A DNA stretch of 64,000 nucleotides, taken from assembly GCF_904849725.1 (NCBI RefSeq), contig NC_058524.1, positions 552,795,763 to 552,859,762 on the forward strand. The letters run 5' to 3'. Positions within the stretch are counted from its first letter, which is position 1, and each line of letters begins with the position of its first letter. The notes beneath the pieces were generated by a model. That model was not told where the DNA came from. It was given only the letters and a program-made list of their open reading frames with translations, and ran no database searches. The translations under genes were made by a program, and so were the position numbers. This DNA comes from Hordeum vulgare subsp. vulgare (taxonomy: Eukaryota; Streptophyta; Magnoliopsida; Poales; Poaceae). Shown here piece by piece: positions 32,497 through 43,190 of this stretch.

Positions 32497-33519
32497 ATGT
32501 TCAGGAGAAACTATCATGGTGGTTCGTCAAGCAAAAGGGGTCCCCGTCTCTCGATTCGGGAACCCGATCCTTATCAGCCGAGGAACGCACAGGTACAACC
32601 ATGTGAATGGCCTTCAGATGAAGTCATGATTGATGCAGGTTTGAAGGACGAGTTTGATACATTTGTTCACAACGCCGGGCTCGAAGAATTCATCTCCAAC
32701 AAATGCAAACAGTATACTACATGCACTACCTCTTTTGTTCGTAGATTCAGATTTTCAGTTGGCCATGACTCATCCATACTGTTTGATCTTTGTGACAAAT
32801 CGTATACCATGGATTTAGAGGATTTTAATAGAATTTGTAGGATACCTGACTGGGGTAGTCCCAATGATCCTCCTAAGTCTTCGGTTAGAGATTTTTTCTA
32901 TAGTATAACTGTTGGAGAAACTAGAGATATTACGGAGGCTACCATGGGGAGCATTCATTTCCCTGCCTTACATTATTTTGCCCTCTTCATAGGTAGATGC
33001 ATTAACGACAAGATTGATCATTGTCACCTCTGCGCACCTGATCTTAGTATTCTTAAGAGCGCAATAATGGGTGATAGAAGTTTCAACATGGGAGCTAAAA
33101 TCGCGAGGAGGCTAAATAATAATGCTAATGAAGGGGATTTCTTTTGTGGGATCTATGCCACTCGTATAGCGAATTTTCTTGGAATACCCATCCGCACAGG
33201 AGATCCCCCGCTCCATACAGCTTTCCTTGATCGCGCCGCTATGACACGTTATAAGTTCCTTGAGAGGGATAATGAATCCCTCCTATACCGGTTAATATTT
33301 AACCGACAACGTGTTTTCCATATTACCCTTCCTGCTCCTGCCTTCTTTAACTTTCAGGTAAAACAGAGATATTACATAACCATAGGAGAGGCAGAGGAGT
33401 ATGAGAGGGAGGCGAAGGTTGCTCGCCTCCGTGAGGCAGCTATTCAGGCGGTAGCTACCGCGATCCCGTACAACCCCCATCATGGTTTTGGATATCACCC
33501 GGACCAGCCATGGGAGTAG
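32497..33519 (+). CDS. Intact post-pol (env-position) ORF of element F, Athila ORF type, 340 aa
   Basis: Uninterrupted from ATG 32497 to TAG 33517-33519. The N-terminus is basic and Pro-rich; the middle is globular (FDTFVHNAGLEEFISN; FFYSITVGETRDITEA; FPALHYFALFIGRCINDK; FFCGIYATRIANFLGIPI); the tail is charged and helical. There is no signal peptide and no clear transmembrane segment, so envelope function is not supported. The middle resembles the plant ATHILA ORF family. It is preceded by an LTR-like block and followed 22 bases later by a second polypurine tract. It is open while gag-protease of the same element is broken, which suggests it is either young or under different constraint. Confidence 0.8.
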   Translation: MFRRNYHGGSSSKRGPRLSIREPDPYQPRNAQVQPCEWPSDEVMIDAGLKDEFDTFVHNAGLEEFISNKCKQYTTCTTSFVRRFRFSVGHDSSILFDLCDKSYTMDLEDFNRICRIPDWGSPNDPPKSSVRDFFYSITVGETRDITEATMGSIHFPALHYFALFIGRCINDKIDHCHLCAPDLSILKSAIMGDRSFNMGAKIARRLNNNANEGDFFCGIYATRIANFLGIPIRTGDPPLHTAFLDRAAMTRYKFLERDNESLLYRLIFNRQRVFHITLPAPAFFNFQVKQRYYITIGEAEEYEREAKVARLREAAIQAVATAIPYNPHHGFGYHPDQPWE

Positions 33520-33540
33520 ACCAACTTAGGCCAAAAGCCT

Positions 33541-33554
33541 AAGCTTGGGGGAGT
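33541..33554 (+). promoter_or_regulatory. Second polypurine tract of element F
   Basis: AAGCTTGGGGGAGT, identical over 14 bases to the terminal tract at 35482-35495 and 1.94 kb upstream of it. Confidence 0.7.
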
Positions 33555-35481
33555 ACGTGTTTCTCACCGACTTTATATTCTTGCTCACACTTTCACTTTG
33601 TTAGTCGGTGTTCACACCTTGCCATTGTATCATCCATGCTAGTTTATTTCTTTTTCTCGCTTTCTTCTCGTGTGTTTGTTTGATTTGAGAAAAACAAAAA
33701 AATTAGTTGTAAGTTTACTTTCCTCCTTGCTTAGGGGCATTTAAAAAGAAAACCCAAAAATATTTCCTATTCTTCTTTTGTTTGTTGGGAGCTTTCCCGC
33801 GTAAATAGTTTTCTTTTTCTTTGGGTCAAGGTAGAAGACCATGGTTAAAATGTTTAGTGGCTCTCACATGCTTATTTGTTTATCCGTCAAAGAGCCATAT
33901 TACTTTGTCTTCTCCTCTTTGTTTTCTTGCAGATTCCAGCTTAGTCCAATGCACGAACACTCTCATTATTATTCACATCATTCGCTCGTGCAAGTGAAAG
34001 GCAATAATGACGATATATGATGAAGTGACTGAGCCTGGAAAAGCTGGTATGAACTCGACCTATTTTGTTTTTGTAAATGGGACTAGCTCACCGTTCCTAA
34101 TTCAGCTTTGTTATGAGAGAAACATGTTTGTAATGACAACTTAGAGATCATAGTTTCTGATGCCATGCTTAATTAGCTAGGAGCTTATAATGGTTTGTCT
34201 TGGATGCCAACATGAATTTCAAGATGATTATGATGTAGTATGATAGGATGGTATCCCCGTTTGAATGATTCAAGTGGCTTGACTTGGCACATGTTCACGC
34301 ATGTAGTTGAAACAAAATCAACATAGCCTCTATTATATTCATGTTTATGGTGATTTATGTCCTACTCGTGCTTGCACTCAATGTTGGTTAATTTCAATGC
34401 ATACTGATGCCTTCACCTGTACTAAGTGGTTAATTTCAATGCATACTGATGCATCCACTTCCATAAACCCAAAGTTGTTCCATATGAGTCCACCATACCT
34501 ACCTATATGCGGTATCTACCTGTCGTTCCAAGTAAATTTGCATGTGCCACTCTCTAAACCTTCAAGTAATAATCTGTTTTGTATGCCCGAACCGCTCATG
34601 TGGTGACAAGGGGCGGTCAGTACCTTCCATGCTAGGCGTGTTATCCTCGATATGTGTTTATTCACTATCACTCACGAGAAAGGGGTCGGTAATCGGAATG
34701 CTCACTGCCATGCTCAAATCGAAAATATAATTGCAAACAAAACTCCCCTGGATTGTTGTTGGTATGGATGGAACCCGAGGATTCGGCTAGTCGGGGAGTG
34801 TGATTGATCGGTGGTGGGGGAGTCAAAACTTTACTTTTCTGTTTGGGAAGCGCCTATAGTATGTGTAGCATGGAAGATGGTGAAAACTCTTGGTCATCGC
34901 GTTGACAATGAGAGCATACCACTCAAAATTGTTTATCTCTATTTTAAAAGCTTGAGCTCTGGCACCTCTGCAAATGAATGCTTCCCTCTCCGAAGGGCCT
35001 ATCTATTTACGTTTCTATTGAGTCATCCTCTCCTTATCAAAAGGCACGAGTTAGAGAGCACCTCCGTCGTTTTTATGCTTTGCTTTTAATTGATATTGAG
35101 TATGACTGTGACTGCATCTTCTTTGCCATGAATTACAATGTTCAGTCAGCCCTTGGTCTTTGAAGGTGCTCTCCATTTATGTTTTGCAGTCTCAAAAAGG
35201 GCTAGCGAGATACCATCTGTTCATATTGTTTCATGATTGTTTTGATTGAAGTATTGAGGTTTGAAACTTATTTTTATTTCTTGCTAGTTGATTATGCCAT
35301 CGATATGAGTACACCATGAGACCTAAATGTCATTGCTTATGTGGTTAGCTTATGATCTTGTTGAAAATCTAAATATGAGTTAGACATAATTACAACAACA
35401 AGATCAAACAGAGTCCATAAAAGTTTTTCTTTTGTCTCTTTCAGTTTATCAACTTAATTGCTTGAGGACAAGCAAGGCTTT
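33555..35481 (+). other. 3' noncoding region of element F
   Basis: No coding signature; short frames (such as 34307-34606 and 34811-35089) lack domains. It contains one direct repeat (34386-34452). Confidence 0.65.
34386..34452 (+). repeat. 25-bp direct repeat in the F 3' region
   Basis: GGTTAATTTCAATGC followed by ATACTGATGC occurs at 34386-34410 and 34428-34452. Confidence 0.85.
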
Positions 35482-35495
35482 AAGCTTGGGGGAGT
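35482..35495 (+). promoter_or_regulatory. Polypurine tract of element F
   Basis: AAGCTTGGGGGAGT immediately before the TGATACGTC start of the 3' LTR. Confidence 0.92.
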
Positions 35496-36878
35496 TGATA
35501 CGTCTCCATCGTATCTACTTTTCCAAACTCTTTTGCCCTTGTTTTGGACTCTAATTTGCATGATTTGAATGGAACTAACGCGGACTAACGCTGTTTTCAG
35601 CAGAATTGTCATGGTGTTGTTTTTGCGCAGAAATAAAAGTTCCCGGAATGACCTGGAAATCTACGAGGTTTTTTGTGGAATATATAAAAAATACTAGCGC
35701 AAGAATCACCTAGAGACACGGAGCCAGGAGCTCACAAGCCGAGGAGGATCGACCCCCCTGGCCGGGCCTAGCAGTCTTGTGAGCCCCTCGTGGCTCCGTA
35801 GCCTCCAATTTCAGCTCTATATATTCACTCTTGCCCAGAAAAAAATCAAAGAGAAGAGTTCATCGCATTTCACGATACGGAGCCGTCGCCACCACCCGTT
35901 CTTCCTCTGGAGGGCAGATCTAGAGTCCGTTCTGGGCTCCGGAGAGGGGAATTCGTCGTCGTCATCATCACCAACCATCCTTCATCGCCAATTCCATGAT
36001 GCTCTTCACCGTTCATGAGTAATCTCATCGTAGGCTTGCTGGATGGTGATGAGTTGGATGAGATCTATCATGTAATCGAGTTAATTTTGATGGTGTTTGA
36101 TCCCTAGTATTCACTATGTTCTGAGATTGATGTTGCTACTACTTTGCTCTGCTTAATGCTTGTCACTAGGGCCCGAGTGCCGTGATTTCAGATCTGAACC
36201 TATTATGTTTTCATCAATATATGTGTGTTCTTGATCCTATCTTGCAAGTTGTAGTCACCTACTATGTGTTATGACCCGGCAACTCTGGAGTGACAATAGC
36301 CGGAACCACTCCCGGAGATGAACATAGTATGAGGAGTTCATGTATTCACTATGTGCTAATGCTTTGTTTCAGTTCTCTATTAAAAGGAGACCTTAATATC
36401 TCTTAGTTTCCATTAGGACCCCGCTGCCACACGAGGGATGGCCAATAGATGTCATGCAAGTTCTTTTCCATAAGCACGTATGACTGAATACAGAATACAT
36501 GCCTACATTACATTGACGAACTGGAGCTAGTTACATATCTCCCCATGTTATAACAGTTACATGATGAATGTCATCCGACATAATTACCCATCACCGATCC
36601 AATGCCTACGAGTCTTTTACTACTGTTGTCGCTACTGCTACTGTTACCGCTACTGCTGTCACTACTGTTATTGTTACCGCTGCTACCGTTACTATCACAC
36701 TACTTTGCTACTGAAACTTTGCTGCAGATACTAAGTATTTCAGGTGTGGTTGAATTGACAACTCAACTGCTAATACTCAAGAATATTCTTTGGCTTCCCC
36801 TTGTGTCGAATCAACAAATTTGGGTTGAATACGCTACCCTCGAAAACTGTTGCGATCCCCTATACTTGTGGGTTATCA
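35496..36878 (+). repeat. 3' LTR of element F
   Basis: 1383 bases, from TGATACGTCTCC to CTTGTGGGTTATCA. TATA-like sites are CTATATATTC (35814-35823) and AATATATAAAAAA (35679-35691). A trinucleotide-rich zone lies at 36610-36712. The right flank is copia B leader sequence. Confidence 0.92.
36610..36712 (+). repeat. Imperfect (CTA/CTG/CCG) trinucleotide zone
   Basis: Degenerate repeats of ACTACTG, GCTACTG and TTACCG units. The Leu-rich frame here is an artefact of the repeat. Confidence 0.8.
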
Positions 36879-39529
36879 CGGTCATTCGCAATGGTGCACA
36901 CTTAGGGGAATACATTCTCGAAATTTTATGAGGGATCATCTTATTATGCTACCGTCGTTCTAAGCAATAAGAAGAAAAACATGATAAACATCACATGCAA
37001 TCATATAATGCCATGATATGACCATTATCATCTTTGCTCCTTCGATCTCCATCTTCGGGCATCGCATGATCATAATCGTCACCGGCGTGACACCATGATC
37101 TCCATCATCATGATCTCCATCATCGTGTCTCCGTGAAGTTGTCACGCCAACTACTACTACTACTACTACAGCTAACCATTAGCAATGAAGTAAAAGTAGT
37201 AAACACATGGCGTTGCATCTCATACAATAAATTAAGACAACTCCTATGGCTCCTGCCGGTTGTCATACTCATCGACATGCAAGTCGTGAATCCTATTACA
37301 AGAACATGATCATCTCATACATCACACATGTAACATCACATCCTTTGTCCATATCACGTCACATGTCAAACCCTCCAAAAGCAAGTTAGACGTCCTGTAA
37401 TTGTTGTTGCAAGTTTTACGTGGCTGATTTGGGTTTCTAGCAAGAATGCCTTCTTACCTACATGACAGCCACAACGTTGATATGCCAAAGCTATTTACCA
37501 TTCATAAGGACCATTTTCATCAAATCCAATCCGACTAGAGTGGGAGAGACAGACACCCACTAGCCACCTTATGCACCGTGTGCATGTTAGCCGGTGGAAC
37601 CTGTCTCACGTAAGCGTACGTGTAAGGTCGGTCCGGACCGCTTCATCCCACAATACTGCCGGAAAAGAATAAGACTAGTAGCGGCAAGCGATTGACAAGA
37701 TCAGCGCCCACAACCTTTTGTGTTCTACTCGTGCAAAGAATCTACGCATAGAAAACCTGGCTTGGATGCCACTATTGGGTAACGTAGCAAAATTCAAAAA
37801 ATTTCCTATGCCATATTCAGATCTTCCTATGGAGCAACCAGCAATGAGAGAGGGGTGAGAGCATCTTCATACCTTTGAAGATTGCTAAGCGGAAGCGGTG
37901 CTAGAACGCGGTTGATGGAGTCGTACTCGCTGTGATTCAGATCGCGGTGTGATTCCGATCTAATGAAGAACCACGGCACCTCCGTGTTCAACACACGTGC
38001 AGCCTGGTGACGTCTCCCGCACCTTGATCCAGCAAGGAGGAGGGAGAGGTTGGGGAAGAGCTCCGCAACATGACGGCGTGGTGGCGATGGAGCGACAAGG
38101 TTTCCCGGAAGGGCTTTGCCAAGCACCGTGGGAGAGGAGGAAGAAGAGAGGTAGGGCTGCGCCGAGAGAGAGAGAAATTGTCGTGTCCCCAATGGCCAAA
38201 ACCCCCACTATCTACAGGGGAAGGGGAGGGTGGCGCACCCCTTAGGTTACCACCCCTAAGTGGTGCGGCAGCCCTAGATGGCGCCAGGAGGTGGCGGCCA
38301 GGGGGGGAGGGGGTGGCGCACCCCCTGGTGGGCCTAAGGCCCACCTGACTTAGTGTTTCCCCCCTTCCCTCTCTGGGGCGCCTTGGGCTGGGTTTGGGGG
38401 GCGCACCAGCCCACCCAGGGGTTGGTTCCCTCTCACACTTGGCCCATGTAGCCTCCCGGGGCTGGTGGCCCCTCCCGGTGGGCCTCCGGAACTCTTCAGG
38501 TGGTCCCGACACGTTGCAGGTGGTGCCCGAAACATTTCCGGCGTGCAAACCCATCCATCCTATATATGAATCTTTACCTCCGGAGCTCCTCGTGAAGTCC
38601 GGGATCTAATCCGGGACTCCGAACAACCTTCGGTAACCTCGTAATGCAATTCCCTATAACCCTAGCGTCATTGAACCTTAAGTGTGTAGACCCTACGGGT
38701 TCGGGAGGCATCCAGACATGACCGAGAGACCTCTCCAACCAATAACCATCACCGGGGTCTGGATAACCATGGTGGCTCCCACATGTTCCACGATGATCTC
38801 ATCAGATGAACCACGATGTCAAGGATTCAATCGATCCCGTATACAATTCCCTTTGTTTGTCGGTATAGAACTTGCCCGAGATTTGATCATCGGTATCCCT
38901 ATACCTTGTGCAATCTCGTTACCGGTAAGTCTCTTTACTCGTTCCGTAGCACATCATCCTGTGACTAAATCCTTAGTCACATTGAGCTCATTATGATGAT
39001 GTTCTACCAAGTGGGCCTAGAGATACCTCTCCGTCACACGGAGTGACAAATCCCGATCTCGATTCATACCAACCCAACAGACACTTTCGGAGATACCCGT
39101 AGTGGACCATTATAGTCACCCAGTTACGTTGTGATGTTTGAAACACCCAAAGAACTCCTACGGTATCCGTGAGTTGCACAATCTCACGGTCGAAGGAAAA
39201 TATACTTGACATTAGAAAAGCTTTAGCATACGGACAACACGATCTAGTGCTATGCTTAGGATTGGGTATTGTCCATCATATCATTCTCGTAATGATGTGA
39301 TCCCGTTATCAATGACATCCAATGTCCTTGGTCAGGAAACCACGATCATCTATTGATCAACGAGCTAGCCAACTAGAGGCTTGCTAGGGACACATTGTAA
39401 TCTATTTATTTACACATGTATTATAGTTTCCTGTAAATACGATTATAGCATGAACAATAGACGAGTATCATGAACAAGGAAATATGATAATAACCATTTT
39501 ATTATTGCCTCTAGGGCATATTTCCAACA
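36879..39529 (-). mobile_element. Element B: copia (BARE/Angela-like), only leader and 5' LTR remain
   Basis: Minus orientation. Leader sequence 36879-37758 is collinear with the leader of D (about 56340-57213), for example CTAAGCAA, TGATCTCCATCATCATGATC and GCTCCTGCCGGTTG. A PBS-like site GGCTTGGATGCCAC follows at 37759-37772, then the 5' LTR (37773-39529). The left side is cut by the insertion of F. The right LTR end abuts the protease region of A. A (CTA)n run lies at 37151-37170. Confidence 0.85.
37773..39529 (-). repeat. 5' LTR of element B
   Basis: On the minus strand it starts TGTTGGAAATATGCC (39529) and ends at 37773, where the canonical terminal CA has become TA. The TATA zone seen in A and D (TATATATAGGAGGG) reads TATCTACAGGGG near 38207, so the promoter box is degraded. 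GC-rich chance frames at 37827-38609 are not genes. Confidence 0.88.
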
Positions 39530-41940
39530 CCGGTATCCAATACCCTCGTGCTACTAGGAGTACCAGTAAAGTACACGTCAATATCATGTATATCAAATAT
39601 ACTTCTGTCGACTTGACAACCTTCTTATGTACCAAGTATCTAGGGTAGATCCGCCTCAGTGACCGTTCCCCTTATAACAGAAGCACTTAGTCTCGGGTTT
39701 GGGTTCAATCTTGGGTTTCTCAGTTGGAGAAGTGATACGTCCATTTTGCATCATGTTTTCATGTTGATATTTATCGCTTCTTTGGTTGTTATTTCACTTC
39801 TTGGTACTATTCTTATGCCTTTTATCTCTTATTTTGCTAGGTTTACATGAAGAGGGAGAATACCGGCAACTAGAATTCTGTCCTGAAAGTGGAGCAAAGT
39901 TGAGATACCTATTCTGCGCAAGTCCAAACACCGTGAAAATCAACAGGGATTTTTTTCCCAATATATAAAAAATACCGGGCCAAAGAAGTGCCGGAGGGGC
40001 ACCACGGGGTGCCCACAAGCCAGCACGACGCGGCCACCCCCCAGGCAGCGCCATGGGGGCTTGTGGGCAGTCCACTGGCCCACTAGCCCCCTCTTTTGCT
40101 ATATGGAGGGTTTCGTCCAGGAAAAAATCAGAGGGGAGCTTTTTCGTGGTTTCGCCGCCGCCACGAGGCGGAACTTGAGCATAACCAATCTAGAGCTCCG
40201 GCAGGACGATCCTGCCGGGGAAACTTCCCTCCCGGAGGGGGAAATCGTCGCCATCATCATCACCAACACTCCTCTCATTGGAGGGGACTCGTCACCATCA
40301 ACATGTTCATCAGCATCATCTCATCTCCAAACCCTAGTTCATCACTTGTATCCAATCTCCGTCTCACGACTCTGATTGGTACTTGTAAGGTTGCTAGTAG
40401 TGTTGATTACTCTTTATAGTTGATGCTAGTTGGATTATTTGGTGGAAGAGTTTATGTTCAGATCCTTGATGCTACTCATTACACCTCTGTTCATGAATAT
40501 GATTATGCTTTGTGAGTAATTACTTTTGTTCCTGAGGACATGGGATAAGTCATGCTAATAATAGTCATGTGAATTTGGTATTCGTTCGGTATTTTGATAT
40601 GTTGTATGTTGTTTCTCCTCTAATGGTGTTATGTGAACATCGACTACATAACACTTCACCATTATTTGGGCCTAGAGGAAGGCATTGGGAAGTAGTAAGT
40701 AGATGATGGGTTGCTAGAGTCACAGAAGCTTAAACCCTAGTTTATGCGTTGCTTCGTAAGGGGCTGATTTGGATCCACTAGTTTAATGCTATGGTTAGAC
40801 TTTGTCTTAATTGTTCTTTCATAGTTGAGGATGCTTGCGAGAGGGGTTAATCATAAGTTGGATGCTTGTCCAAGTAAGTGCAGTACCCAAGCGTCGGTCC
40901 TCCCACATATCAAACTATCAAAGTAACGAACGTGAATCATATGAACATGATCAAAACTAGCATGACAGAAATTCCAGTGTGTCCTCGGGAGCGTTTTTCC
41001 TCCTATAAGACTTTGTTCAGGTTTGTCCCTTGCTACAAATGGGATTGGGCCACTTTTCTGCACCGTTGCTACTTTTGTTACTTGTTGCTTGCTACGAATC
41101 ATCTCACCACACAATCAATTGTTACCGACAATTTTAGTGCTTGCAGATATTTCCGTGCTGAAAACCACTTCTCAGATCCTTCTGCTCCTCGTTGGGTTCA
41201 ACACTCTTACTTATCGAAAGGACTACGATTGATGCCCTATACTTGTGGGTCATCAAGCAACAACTTGTTTGCCATTTCATGAAGTATCCCTTCCAGGCCT
41301 TGCCCTTCTTGAAACTAGTGGTTTTACTAACCATCAACAATTGATGCTCCTTCTTGATTTCTACTTCTGCAGTGTCAAACATTGCGAATCGCTCAAGGAT
41401 CATCATATCTATCCTTGATATGTTTATAGTTCATCACGAAGCTCTAGCAGCTTGGTGGCAGTGACTTTGGAGAACCATCACTATCACATCTGGAAGATTA
41501 AATCCCACTTGATTCAAGCGATTGTTGCACTTAGGCGATCTGAGCACACACTCAACGATTGAGCTTTTCTATTTTACTTTGTAGACAAAGAATCTTGTCG
41601 GAGGTCTCTTATCTCTCAACAAGCAGGGCACGAGCATGAAATCTCAATTTCATCTTTTAGAACATCTCTTATGTTCAGCGACGTTTCAAAACATCTTTGG
41701 AGCCTTGCTTCTAAGGCATTAAGTATTACGCACTAAACTATCACGTAGTCATCAAAAATGTATATGTCAGATGTTCTCAACATCCACAGACGACGCTCGA
41801 GGTGTAGCACACCGAGTGGTGCATTAAGGACATAAGCCTTCTGTGCAGCAATGAGGACAATCCTTAGTTTTACGGACTCAGTCCGCAAAGTTTCTACTAT
41901 CAACTTTCAACTAAATTTTTCTCTAGGAACATATAAAAAT
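39530..41940 (-). pseudogene. gag: gag and protease remnant of element A
   Basis: The minus strand matches gag of D in short blocks, around the segment before the protease motif (39530-39600 versus 55045-55120) and the KTTSFK-type segment (41290-41350 versus 55290-55345). Many stops and indels; no open frame of use. It is interrupted by the solo LTR. Confidence 0.7.
39733..41255 (+). repeat. Solo LTR of the element G family, inside A
   Basis: Starts TGATACGTCC and ends GGGTCATCA; collinear with both LTRs of G but in plus orientation. TATA-like AATATATAAAAAA lies at 39960-39972. No PBS or polypurine tract adjoins it. Flanks AGAAG (left) and AGCAA (right) are not a clean 5-bp duplication. Confidence 0.88.
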
Positions 41941-43190
41941 GGTAGAGCTATAGCGCAAGATACATCATAATTCGCAAAGACCATTAGACTATGTTCATGA
42001 TAATTAGTTCGTTTAATCATATTACTTAAGAACTCCCACTCAAAAAGTACATCTCTCTAGTCATTTGAGTGGTACATGATCCAAATCCACTAACTCAAGT
42101 TCGATCATCACGTGAGTTGAGAATAGTTTCAGTGGTAAGCATCTCTATGCTAATCATATCAACTATATGATTCATGCTCGACCTTTCGGTCTCATGTGTT
42201 GCGAGGCCATGTCTGCACATGCTAGGCTCATCAAGCTTAACCAGAGTGTTCCGCGTGTGCAACTGTTTTGCACCCGTTGTATGTGAACGTTGAGTCTATC
42301 ACACCCGATCATCACGTGGTGTATCGAAACGACGAACTGTAGCAACGGTGCAAAGTTGAGGAGAACACAATTTCATCTTGAAATTTTAGGGAGAGATCAC
42401 TTCATAATGCTACCATCGTTCTAAGCAAAATAAGGTGCATAAAAGGATTAACATCACATGCAATGCATAAGTGATATGATATGGCCATCATCTTGTGCTT
42501 CTTGATCTCCATCACGAAAGCACCGACATGATGTTCTTGTCACCGGCGCCACACCATGATATCCATCATCATGATCTCCATCAACGTGTCGCCATCGAGG
42601 TTGCCGTGCTACTTATGATATTACTACTAAAGCTACGTCCTAGCAATATAGTAAACACATATGTAAACACAAAAGTTAGTTTAAAGACAACCCTATGGCT
42701 CCTGCCGGTTGCCGTAGCATCTACGTGCAAGTCGATATTAACTACTACAAGATGATCATCTCATACATCTAATATATCACATCACGTCATTGGCCATATC
42801 ATATCACAAGCATACCCTGCAAAAACAAGTTAGACGTCCTCTAATTTGTTGTTGCATGTTTTACGTGGCTTCTATGGGTATCTAGTGTGATCGCATCTTA
42901 CTTACGCAAAAACCATAACGGAGATCTGCAAATTGCTATTTAACCACTCCAAGGACAGCCTCGGTCAAAACCAATTCAACTAAAGTTGAATAAACCGACA
43001 CCCGCTAGTCATCTTTATGCAACGAGGTTGCATGTCAATCGATGAAACCAGTCTTTCGTAAGTGTATGAATAATGTCGGTCCGAGCCGCTTCAATCCAAC
43101 AATACCGCCGAATCGAGAAAAGACTAAGGAGGGCAGCAAATCGAACATCACCGTCCACTAAACCCTTTGTATTCTACTCGAGATAACATC
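41941..43190 (-). other. Leader of element A, PBS missing
   Basis: Collinear with the leader of D (about 55980-57213). Just before the LTR, about 28 bases that include the PBS in D (57200-57227) are absent here: GAGATAACATC runs directly into TGTTGGGG. Confidence 0.8.

Larger units (their letters stand above)
19992..36878 (+). mobile_element. Element F: Athila-like gypsy, left-truncated, split by element G
   Basis: Parts: gag from mid-frame (19992-20570), protease (20571-21376), interruption by G (21377-31686), end of the gag-protease frame (31687-31713), LTR-like block, post-pol ORF (32497-33519), second polypurine tract, noncoding 3' region, polypurine tract and 3' LTR (35496-36878). No RT, RNase H or integrase remnant is seen. 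The protease frame ends a few codons after the G insertion, so the lack of pol looks like a family property or an old internal deletion. The 5' LTR and gag start are missing at the 19991 junction. The 3' LTR abuts copia B sequence. Confidence 0.85.

Noticed and set aside
32497..33519. Envelope glycoprotein interpretation of the post-pol ORF
   Set aside because: No signal peptide, no transmembrane helix and no cleavage motif; position alone is not evidence for an envelope.
36602..36931. Leu-rich frame resembling a membrane protein
   Set aside because: It is the translation of a trinucleotide-rich zone in the F LTR.
37827..38609. Long overlapping frames, up to 188 codons, in the B LTR
   Set aside because: They occur on both strands in GC-rich LTR sequence and are not shared by the LTRs of A, C and D.
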